Shown one piece after another: positions 1 through 4,400 of a DNA stretch of 5,830 bases; positions within the stretch are counted from its first letter, which is position 1; each line of letters starts with the position of its first letter. The notes under the pieces are model-generated. The model made no database searches. It saw only the letters and a list, made by a program, of their open reading frames with translations, and was not told the origin of the DNA. A program made the position numbers and the translations under genes. The DNA comes from Lachnospiraceae bacterium UBA3814 (lineage in GTDB: Bacteria; Bacillota; Clostridia; Lachnospirales; Lachnospiraceae), in the NCBI GenBank assembly GCA_002368575.1, contig DFEA01000061.1, positions 1-5,830 on the forward strand, written 5' to 3'.

Positions 1-171
1 AAGAAGGTTACCGCTTCAAGAAGCAAAAAGGAAGCCTCCTTCCTGACAGAGGGGGCTGTGGATAACGATGGTTTGAAGGCTGCTGTTGACGCTACGGGTT
101 ACACCTGCCTGGGAATCGAATCGGCCCCCTTCGAAAAGAAGGGCCTGTTCGGATGGAGATCCGCAAAATAA
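1..171 (+). CDS. C-terminal part of a heavy-metal-associated (HMA) domain protein, partial
   Basis: The frame is open from base 1 to a TAA at 169-171 and gives 56 residues; the start lies outside the window. The segment GLKAAVDATGYTCLGIES matches the last helix and strand of an HMA (ferredoxin-like, copper-chaperone type) domain, whose usual end is 'L..AVE.aGY.v'. A short basic tail ending in EKKGLFGWRSAK follows. The metal-binding CxxC motif of such domains lies near the N-terminus and would be upstream of base 1, so it cannot be checked. The gene could be a small stand-alone metal chaperone or the C-terminal HMA domain of a copper-type P-type ATPase; the visible part does not decide. It converges on the SRAP gene and has no visible link to the thiamin operon. 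Family call fairly sure, exact product not. Confidence 0.7.
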   Translation, partial: KKVTASRSKKEASFLTEGAVDNDGLKAAVDATGYTCLGIESAPFEKKGLFGWRSAK

Positions 172-181
172 AGGTGCGGGG

Positions 182-205
182 ACAGCGGATCATTATGGTC
201 GCTGT
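182..205. other. Hairpin between convergent genes, possible weak bidirectional terminator
   Basis: ACAGCG (182-187) is the exact reverse complement of CGCTGT (200-205), with a 12-base loop that one G-U pair could shorten. It lies in the 75-base gap between the stops of the HMA-protein gene and the SRAP gene. No T-run follows on either strand, so it is not a canonical intrinsic terminator. I see no better terminator in this gap. Confidence 0.25.
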
Positions 206-246
206 GAAATCTGACTTCCGTGGGCGCACAGGTTGATATGTAACGG

Positions 247-876
247 TCAATCCTTTTCAGCAGGCTCAAATATCATGTTGGTCAGCGAATAAGGTATCAG
301 CCTGCCGGGATCCGAACCTGCATCGATCCATTGGCCGATCATGTCCGCTGACAGAATAAGCGGCATGCGGTCATGGATATTCTTTAATTCTTCACTGGAC
401 TCTCTTGTGAGTATGGTAAAGACGGGGAGCCCTTCTTCAAAGCGGTATAAACCACATAGATAAGCAGCTGAGGAATTGGCCGGCTGGATCAGATATTTCC
501 GTCCTGTTTTCGTCTTGCCGTCCGGCGCTGTAAAGTGCTGCCACTCGAAATACCACGAGGCCGGCACGATGCAGCGGTGCCTCTGCCAGTGCTCCCTGAA
601 AAGGGGCTTCTCTGAGGCTGTTTCGGATCTGGCGTTGACAACGGGGGAGCTGCTTTTGGGGATGGTGAATCCCCATTTCATCGGAAAAACGGATCTGTTT
701 CCTTTCTGATCGGATGCGATAACAGCGACCAGATCAGTAGGCCTGATCTCCCCGGAAGTAAGGAGGGGTTTTGCCATTTTCTTCAGGAATCTCATAGTGA
801 GGGCGGAACGTACGGCCGCCTCTGTGATATCCTGTAATTCAGCGTTCTCCTTTTCAATGTAAAATCTTGTGCACAT
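247..876 (-). CDS. SOS response-associated peptidase (SRAP) family protein, YedK/HMCES type
   Basis: SRAP proteins shield abasic sites in single-stranded DNA by forming a thiazolidine crosslink through Cys2, which becomes N-terminal after Met removal. The 209-residue product has the family's length and its active-site set: Cys2 in MCTRF, Asn81 in NARSET, Glu111 in PASWYFEW and His168 in IHDRMP. The usual start is MCGRF; here Gly3 is Thr, but Cys2 and Arg4 are kept. The start is fixed by the need for Cys2 and by a strong ribosome site (AGGAGG, complement of 884-889) seven bases upstream of the ATG. The gene has its own extended -10 promoter and appears monocistronic in the window. I saw no LexA-like palindrome upstream, so SOS control is not supported. 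The protein acts in the cytoplasm on damaged DNA. Family assignment very sure. Confidence 0.95.
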   Translation of the reverse strand: MCTRFYIEKENAELQDITEAAVRSALTMRFLKKMAKPLLTSGEIRPTDLVAVIASDQKGNRSVFPMKWGFTIPKSSSPVVNARSETASEKPLFREHWQRHRCIVPASWYFEWQHFTAPDGKTKTGRKYLIQPANSSAAYLCGLYRFEEGLPVFTILTRESSEELKNIHDRMPLILSADMIGQWIDAGSDPGRLIPYSLTNMIFEPAEKD

Positions 877-911
877 ATCGGGTCCTCCTGTGATCCTGTC
901 GCGGCAAGAAA

Positions 912-920
912 ATTATAGCA
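912..920 (-). promoter_or_regulatory. Extended -10 promoter of the SRAP gene
   Basis: Read on the - strand, 920-912 is TGCTATAAT: a perfect TATAAT preceded by TG and one base, the extended -10 form. No good -35 sits 16-18 bases upstream, which fits an extended -10 promoter. A start about 7 bases downstream, near 905, would leave a leader of about 29 bases carrying the AGGAGG at 884-889. Confidence 0.6.
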
Positions 921-924
921 TATC

Positions 925-972
925 ACAGAATGAAATCATTACTTTTATCAGGATACTCTTATGAAATTCTGT
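925..972. repeat. 7-bp inverted repeat beside the SRAP promoter
   Basis: ACAGAAT (925-931) and ATTCTGT (966-972) are perfect inverted copies separated by 34 bases. The left copy lies five bases upstream of the TGCTATAAT promoter element on the - strand. It could be a spaced operator pair or chance in an AT-rich stretch. No regulator can be named. Confidence 0.3.
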
Positions 973-981
973 AAATAAGGC

Positions 982-1010
982 TTGAGAAATTTGCCGGATT
1001 GCGTTAATCT
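982..1010 (+). promoter_or_regulatory. Candidate promoter of the thiamin operon (weak)
   Basis: TTGAGA (982-987) matches five of six bases of a sigma-A -35. Seventeen bases on, TAATCT (1005-1010) is only a poor -10. It is the best + strand pair I found upstream of the riboswitch and would start the transcript near 1017, about 90 bases before the aptamer. The call is tentative. Confidence 0.25.
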
Positions 1011-1023
1011 ATAGCTGTTAACG
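1002..1023. repeat. Short inverted repeat CGTTAA/TTAACG
   Basis: CGTTAA (1002-1007) and TTAACG (1018-1023) are exact inverted copies around a 10-base centre that itself contains the palindrome CTATAG. It overlaps the candidate -10 and start region of the thiamin operon, so a repressor site is possible. Six-base arms are short enough to arise by chance. Confidence 0.3.
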
Positions 1024-1027
1024 TAAA

Positions 1028-1093
1028 TAACTGCCGGTCATCGAAACGGAAACGTGTGAACGCAGCGATACAGGCATATGAAAACGGCAGTTA
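1028..1093 (+). repeat. Long-loop inverted repeat (stem-loop) just upstream of the TPP aptamer
   Basis: TAACTGCCG (1028-1036) is the exact reverse complement of CGGCAGTTA (1085-1093), giving a 9-bp stem. A smaller nested pair, ATCG (1040-1043) with CGAT (1066-1069), can form inside it. If transcription starts near 1017 this would fold at the 5' end of the leader, ending 11-12 bases before the aptamer. It is not part of the TPP aptamer consensus. It may insulate the aptamer, stabilise the 5' end, or be an operator at DNA level. The arms are clear; the function is unknown. Confidence 0.4.
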
Positions 1094-1104
1094 ATACGGA
1101 CAAT

Positions 1105-1193
1105 AAAAGGGGAGCTTGCGCAGGCAGGCTGAGAACGGGGGGTATGCCCCGGACCCGTAACCTGATTTGGATAATGCCAACGTAGGGAAATAT
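1105..1193 (+). ncRNA. TPP riboswitch aptamer (THI element)
   Basis: This cis-acting RNA domain binds thiamin pyrophosphate. The diagnostic elements are in order: GGGGAGC (1109-1115; consensus GGGGUGC), CUGAGA (1129-1134), ACCCGU (1153-1158), then ACCUGAUUUGGAUAAUGCC and GUAGGGA (1182-1188). Visible helices are P3 (1114-1117 with 1122-1125), the optional P3a hairpin (CGGGG 1136-1140 with CCCCG 1147-1151), and P5 (TTGG 1167-1170 with CCAA 1177-1180). P5 differs from the common CUGG/CCAG by a compensated change, which supports real folding. P1 looks short and AT-rich (1103-1105 with 1191-1193). It lies 166 bases upstream of thiM, exactly where this element is expected. Confidence 0.97.
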
Positions 1194-1239
1194 ACGGCCT
1201 TTTTTGCGTGAGCAGGATATCAGGCAGATATGCCCTACG
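1181..1239 (+). promoter_or_regulatory. Antiterminator of the TPP riboswitch
   Basis: CGTAGGG (1181-1187), the conserved 3' edge of the aptamer, is perfectly complementary to CCCTACG (1233-1239), the top of the terminator's 5' arm and its loop. Bases 1190-1193 can also pair with 1228-1231. This helix excludes both the folded aptamer and the terminator. The inferred switch is: TPP bound, GUAGGG held in the aptamer, terminator forms, operon off; TPP absent, antiterminator forms, operon on. Confidence 0.75.
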
Positions 1240-1257
1240 GGTATATCTGTTTTTTTT
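1225..1257 (+). terminator. Rho-independent terminator, expression platform of the TPP riboswitch
   Basis: Bases 1225-1235 pair with 1239-1249 in an 11-bp stem (one G-U, top closed by three G-C pairs) with a three-base loop, followed directly by eight Ts (1250-1257). It lies 32 bases after the aptamer and 101 bases before the thiM ATG, so it acts as a conditional leader terminator rather than an end-of-operon one. Confidence 0.92.
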
Positions 1258-1265
1258 ATCGAAGA

Positions 1266-1305
1266 GCCGCCGATAGGAAAATGTCAGCTTAAGCTGACCG
1301 GCGGC
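1266..1305 (+). other. Bulged GC-rich stem-loop in the read-through leader
   Basis: The outer arms GCCGCCG (1266-1272) and CGGCGGC (1299-1305) are perfect inverted copies. Nested directly inside is the 16-base perfect palindrome at 1283-1298 (GTCAGC, TTAA loop, GCTGAC). The 5' side has a 10-base one-sided bulge (1273-1282) and the 3' side has none. It lies between the riboswitch terminator and the thiM ribosome site, so only read-through RNA contains it. It is followed by GC rather than a T-run, so it is not a terminator. The structure is clear on paper; its role is unknown. Confidence 0.55.
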
Positions 1306-1325
1306 CCGCGGACGAGTAGGGTAGT

Positions 1326-1360
1326 ATTTCATCTCCCCTGCTCGATCAGGAGGTGGAAAT
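1326..1360 (+). promoter_or_regulatory. Hairpin occluding the thiM ribosome binding site
   Basis: The thiM Shine-Dalgarno AGGAGGTGG (1348-1356) lies in a potential hairpin. ATTTC (1326-1330) pairs with GAAAT (1356-1360), ATCTCC (1331-1336) with GGAGGT (1349-1354, one G-U), and TG (1339-1340) with CA (1347-1348), around loop CTCGAT; a G and a CC are bulged. It covers the whole ribosome site and the first two bases of the ATG. CTCCCCT (1333-1339) is also complementary to AGGGGAG (1108-1114) in the aptamer's 5' strand, so an unfolded aptamer could in principle release the ribosome site. Pairing is read from sequence; regulation is inferred. Confidence 0.5.
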
Positions 1361-2180
1361 GCTTGGAAATTATATTGAGAATGTAAGAAAGAACGTACCG
1401 CTGGTTCACAATATCACTAATTATGTGACGGTCAATGATGTGGCGAATGTACTGCTTGCGTGCGGAGGGAGTCCTATCATGTCGGACGAACCCGAGGATG
1501 TGGAGGATATCACCTCCATCTGCGGAGGTCTTAACATTAACATCGGTACCTTGAACAGGCGCAGTATAGAGGGTATGTACCGCGCGGGACACAGGGCCTG
1601 TGAGCTGGGACACGTTGTTCTGCTCGATCCTGTGGGAGCGGGAGCATCGGCGCTGCGTACCAATACGGCGGCAGGGCTCATGAAAGAGCTCCGACTTACC
1701 GCGATCCGCGGAAACATTTCCGAGATCAGGACTCTGGCTTTCGGAAGCGGCACCACCAGAGGCGTAGACGCAGATGTTGCGGATGCCGTAACGGAGGCTA
1801 CGCTTGATGAGGCTGTGAGATTCGCCAGGGATTTTGCGGCGAAAGCCGGTGCGATAATCGCCATTACCGGTGCGATAGACCTTGTAGCCGACGCTGAAAG
1901 ATGTTATGTCATCAGAAACGGCAGGCCCGAAATGGGAGGGATCACAGGCACAGGCTGCCAGCTGTCGGGAATGATGACGGCCTTTCTCGTCGCCAATCCC
2001 AAAGCACATCTCGACGCCGCTGCCGCGGCTGTGTGCGCGATGGGCCTTGCCGGAGAGATCGGCTGGGACAGGATGCAGGAGGGTGATGGCAATTCGGCGT
2101 ACCGGGGCCGTATCATAGATGCCATCTATAACATGGATGGCGCGGTACTGGATGCCGGCGCGAAATATGAGATCAGATGA
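1359..2180 (+). CDS. thiM: Hydroxyethylthiazole kinase
   Basis: ThiM uses ATP to phosphorylate 4-methyl-5-(2-hydroxyethyl)thiazole, giving the thiazole phosphate that ThiE couples to HMP-PP. It is a cytoplasmic salvage enzyme of the ribokinase-like fold. The 273-residue product is full length for the family. Visible motifs are PLVHNITNYVTVNDVAN (residues 14-30, substrate side), GGSPIM (36-41), DPVGAGAS (90-97), RGNISEI (117-123) and GITGTGCQLSG (194-204). The last is the nucleotide/anion-hole motif, with catalytic Cys200 equivalent to the conserved cysteine of Bacillus ThiM. I chose ATG 1359 because AGGAGGTGG at 1348-1356 is ideally spaced; the in-frame GTG at 1353 lies within that ribosome site. 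It is the first gene after the TPP riboswitch and heads the operon. Confidence 0.96.
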   Translation: MLGNYIENVRKNVPLVHNITNYVTVNDVANVLLACGGSPIMSDEPEDVEDITSICGGLNINIGTLNRRSIEGMYRAGHRACELGHVVLLDPVGAGASALRTNTAAGLMKELRLTAIRGNISEIRTLAFGSGTTRGVDADVADAVTEATLDEAVRFARDFAAKAGAIIAITGAIDLVADAERCYVIRNGRPEMGGITGTGCQLSGMMTAFLVANPKAHLDAAAAAVCAMGLAGEIGWDRMQEGDGNSAYRGRIIDAIYNMDGAVLDAGAKYEIR

Positions 2181-2183
2181 AAA

Positions 2184-2208
2184 CTGTTCCGGTTTAAGAC
2201 CTGAACAG
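2184..2208 (+). other. Intercistronic hairpin between thiM and thiE
   Basis: CTGTTC (2184-2189) pairs with GAACAG (2203-2208). After one C/T mismatch, GGT (2191-2193) pairs with ACC (2199-2201), closing a small loop. No T-run follows, so it should not terminate transcription. It may protect mRNA ends or mark a processing site. Confidence 0.45.
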
Positions 2209-2237
2209 CTGCATCAGACGAAGGAGTGAGAAAGCAG

Positions 2238-2897
2238 ATGAAACCGGAAATGAGAAACAGGCTTGCGGGATCGCTGCTCCTGTACGCCGTAACGGACCGT
2301 CACTGGCTTGGTGAGAGGTCATTATATGACGTAGTGCGCGAAAGCCTGGAGGGAGGCGTGACCTTCCTGCAGCTTAGGGAAAAGGACCTCGATGCTGAAA
2401 GCTTCTATGAAGAGGCAGTCAGGCTCCGGGATATGGCCGGAGAATACGGGATCCCATTTGTAGTTAATGACAATGTGGATATTGCGGTCAGGACTGGTGC
2501 CGACGGAGTTCATGTCGGACAGAGTGACATGGAGGCCGGGAATGTGCGTAAGATCATAGGCCCGGATAAGATACTTGGGGTATCCGCGCAGACAGTGGAG
2601 CAGGCTGTCCTTGCCGAAAGGCGCGGCGCTGATTATCTGGGTGTAGGCGCTGTATTTCCGACCGGCTCAAAGGATGACGCGGACAGCGTATCCATTGAAA
2701 CCCTCAAAGCCATATGTGAGGCAGTCTCGATTCCGGTGATCGCCATCGGCGGCATCACCGGGGACAATGTATCAAGGCTTGCGGGGAGCGGTATCTGCGG
2801 CATAGCTGTGATCAGCGCCATCTACGGCAGTAAAAATATCCATGAGGCGACTGTTTCACTGAAGAGAGCCGCGGAGGAAATGGTCAGGTCAGCATGA
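2238..2897 (+). CDS. thiE: Thiamin phosphate synthase
   Basis: ThiE joins HMP-PP to thiazole phosphate, releasing pyrophosphate and making thiamin monophosphate. It is a cytoplasmic TIM-barrel enzyme. The 219-residue product is full length. Motifs in order are YAVTDR (16-21), QLREK (45-49, pyrophosphate contacts), NDNVDIA (77-83), DGVHVGQSD (89-97, with Asp78 and Asp97 as likely Mg ligands), GVSAQT (114-119), GVGAVFPTGSK (135-145) and IPVIAIGGI (165-173). The last loop is usually PTxTKKDA; here it is PTGSKDDA, a mild variation that keeps the lysine. I prefer ATG 2238; the upstream GTG at 2226 overlaps the AAGGAG ribosome site (2221-2226), which is 11 bases from the ATG, slightly long. The stop overlaps the next start as ATGA, implying translational coupling. 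Confidence 0.96.
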   Translation: MKPEMRNRLAGSLLLYAVTDRHWLGERSLYDVVRESLEGGVTFLQLREKDLDAESFYEEAVRLRDMAGEYGIPFVVNDNVDIAVRTGADGVHVGQSDMEAGNVRKIIGPDKILGVSAQTVEQAVLAERRGADYLGVGAVFPTGSKDDADSVSIETLKAICEAVSIPVIAIGGITGDNVSRLAGSGICGIAVISAIYGSKNIHEATVSLKRAAEEMVRSA

Positions 2898-3556
2898 GGC
2901 TCATACAGAATATCAGGGGCGTGATCCTTGATGTGGACGGAGTGCTCCTGGATTCTCTGCAAATATGGACGGATCTGGGGGCGAGATATCTTGTCAGCAT
3001 TGGCAGGCTGCCGGAGGAGGGGCTTTCGGACACGCTTTTTTCCATGAGCATGGAGCAGGGCGCGAGGTATCTGAAAGAACACTATTCTATCGATGAAACG
3101 CCTGAGACGGTGCAGACATGTCTTCAGGATATGCTGCGCGCCTTCTACTGCGATGAGGTTATGGCAAAGCCGGGTGCGATGCAGCTGCTCAGCGTGATCG
3201 GTGACGCGGGCATTGGCATCACGACAGCCACATCCAGCCCGCGTGAGCTCATCGAGAAGGCGTTGGAAAGGACCGGTCTGCTAAGGTACACAGGCAGGCT
3301 CTTTACAAACTCGGAGATCGGAAGGAGCAAGCATTTCCCGGATATCTACAACGCCGCAGCGGAATATATGGGCACAAGGCCGGAAGAAACGCTGGTATTT
3401 GAGGACTCTCTTTATGCCCTTAAGACAGCCGCGGCTGCCGGGTATCGCACCGTAGGGGTCGCCGATCGTCACGGGGAACCCGATCAGGAGGGGCTTAAGA
3501 GCGCATCCGATCTGTATCTTACGGAGCTGACCGAAGCGGTAGGACTTTTCAGATAA
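2894..3556 (+). CDS. HAD-superfamily hydrolase, candidate thiamin monophosphate phosphatase
   Basis: The 220-residue product is a complete HAD (subfamily IA, phosphoglycolate phosphatase / beta-phosphoglucomutase-like) phosphatase. Motif I is DVDGVLLDS (13-21; Asp13 nucleophile, Asp15 acid/base), a helical cap follows (about 22-90), motif II is TATSS (111-115), motif III Lys146 lies in GRSKHFPDIY, and motif IV is FEDS (169-172). It overlaps thiE by four bases (ATGA) and has only a weak ribosome site of its own, so it is probably translated by coupling from thiE. HAD phosphatases have very varied substrates and sequence alone does not fix this one. The inference that it dephosphorylates TMP rests on its place directly after ThiE, and on the Arabidopsis TMP phosphatase TH2, a TenA-HAD fusion, while tenA lies in this same operon. 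Alternatives are general sugar-phosphate or pyrimidine-phosphate housecleaning. HAD call very sure, substrate unproven. Confidence 0.9.
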   Translation: MRLIQNIRGVILDVDGVLLDSLQIWTDLGARYLVSIGRLPEEGLSDTLFSMSMEQGARYLKEHYSIDETPETVQTCLQDMLRAFYCDEVMAKPGAMQLLSVIGDAGIGITTATSSPRELIEKALERTGLLRYTGRLFTNSEIGRSKHFPDIYNAAAEYMGTRPEETLVFEDSLYALKTAAAAGYRTVGVADRHGEPDQEGLKSASDLYLTELTEAVGLFR

Positions 3557-3578
3557 AGCATCCGTTGCGAATGCTTTT
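3555..3578 (+). other. Intercistronic hairpin between the HAD gene and thiD, possible weak attenuator
   Basis: AAAGCAT (3555-3561) pairs with ATGCTTT (3571-3577); after one C/A mismatch CG (3563-3564) pairs with CG (3568-3569). The stem ends in only four Ts, three of them inside it, and is AT-rich, so termination should be weak at best. It occupies much of the only clear gap downstream of thiE in the operon (40 bases) and starts in the HAD stop codon. Confidence 0.4.
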
Positions 3579-3596
3579 CAAAGAAAGGAGAAGGAA

Positions 3597-4394
3597 ATGA
3601 AGAAAGCACTGACGATTGCGGGGTCGGATTCCAGCGGAGGCGCCGGCATTCAGGCAGATATCAAAACGATGACCATGAACGGGGTTTATGCCATGAGCGC
3701 GATCACGGCGCTCACAGCGCAGAATACCACCGGCGTGACAGGTATACTCGAAGTATCTCCGGAGTTTCTCGGAAAACAGCTGGATGCGGTATTTGAGGAT
3801 ATTTTTCCCGATGCTGTAAAGATCGGGATGGTCTCCTCATCAGAGCTCATAGAGGTCATCGCGGACCGCCTCATAAGGTACAAGGCGGTAAATATCGTGG
3901 TCGACCCGGTCATGGTGGCCACAAGCGGAGCCCGACTGATCGAGGACACCGCGATCGATATCCTCAGGTCAAGGCTCCTGCCTCTTGCGGCGGTCATTAC
4001 GCCGAATATCCCAGAGGCAGAGATCCTTGCGGATATGACGATCAGGGCTGAGGAGGATATGGAGAAGGCGGCAAAGGTACTGTCCGGGCGCTATGGCTGT
4101 GCCGTGCTTCTGAAGGGAGGCCACAGGGTCAATGACGCCAATGATGTTCTCTTTAATGACGGGTATGATGCCCCGGTCTGGTTTGCGGGCGAAAGGATCG
4201 ACAACCCCAATACCCATGGAACCGGCTGCACCCTTTCGAGTGCCATTGCGTCGAACCTTGCGAAGGGATATAGCCTTACGGAAGCGGTGCAGCGCGCCAA
4301 ATCATATCTTTCCGGCGCCCTTGCGGCTATGCTGGATCTTGGCAGGGGATCCGGTCCCCTGATGCATAATTATCAGATCATGGAGGAGGTGTGA
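3597..4394 (+). CDS. thiD: Hydroxymethylpyrimidine / phosphomethylpyrimidine kinase
   Basis: ThiD phosphorylates HMP to HMP-P and then to HMP-PP, the pyrimidine substrate of ThiE. The 265-residue product is full length for this ribokinase-fold family. Motifs are LTIAGSDSSGGAGIQADIKT (5-24, signature N-terminus), ALTAQNTTGV (36-45), VKIGM (72-76), VVDPVMVATSGARL (99-112), ITPNIPEAEIL (132-142), LLKGGH (169-174) and NTHGTGCTLSSAIA (203-216) with catalytic Cys209. The start has a good ribosome site (AAAGGAG, 3584-3590) six bases upstream. A pyridoxal kinase is less likely given the thiamin neighbours and the specific N-terminus, although some ThiD-like enzymes accept pyridoxine. The 3' end encodes the AGGAGG (4384-4389) that probably serves the next gene. 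Confidence 0.96.
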   Translation: MKKALTIAGSDSSGGAGIQADIKTMTMNGVYAMSAITALTAQNTTGVTGILEVSPEFLGKQLDAVFEDIFPDAVKIGMVSSSELIEVIADRLIRYKAVNIVVDPVMVATSGARLIEDTAIDILRSRLLPLAAVITPNIPEAEILADMTIRAEEDMEKAAKVLSGRYGCAVLLKGGHRVNDANDVLFNDGYDAPVWFAGERIDNPNTHGTGCTLSSAIASNLAKGYSLTEAVQRAKSYLSGALAAMLDLGRGSGPLMHNYQIMEEV

Positions 4395-4400
4395 CCCGCT

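Noticed and set aside
877..1104. Search for a LexA/SOS box or tRNA gene in the divergent intergenic region
   Set aside because: No GAAC-N4-GTTC-type palindrome and no cloverleaf or T-loop motif was seen; only the inverted repeats listed as features.
1196..1205. GGCC followed by six Ts as a possible first terminator
   Set aside because: The preceding bases form at most a 3-4 bp stem and belong to the aptamer 3' side; the hairpin at 1225-1249 is far stronger.
1310..1319. GGACGAGTAG resembles part of a T-box leader stem I
   Set aside because: There is no room for a specifier loop, T-box sequence and terminator before thiM at 1359, and thiM is not a T-box-type gene; a short chance match.
1018..1332. 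Antisense open frame of 104 codons across the leader
   Set aside because: It runs over the TPP riboswitch and terminator, is rich in Arg/Pro without domain pattern, and no ribosome site supports it.
1353..1358. In-frame GTG as an alternative thiM start, adding two residues
   Set aside because: It lies inside the AGGAGGTGG ribosome site; ATG 1359 is correctly spaced behind it and gives the normal family N-terminus.
1329..2009. Long antisense open frame of 226 codons opposite thiM
   Set aside because: It lies almost wholly within thiM, whose motifs are unmistakable. The antisense translation shows no recognisable domain and fits a GC-rich shadow frame.
2226..2237. In-frame GTG as an alternative thiE start, adding four residues
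   Set aside because: It overlaps the AAGGAG ribosome site; the next ATG at 2238 is more plausible.
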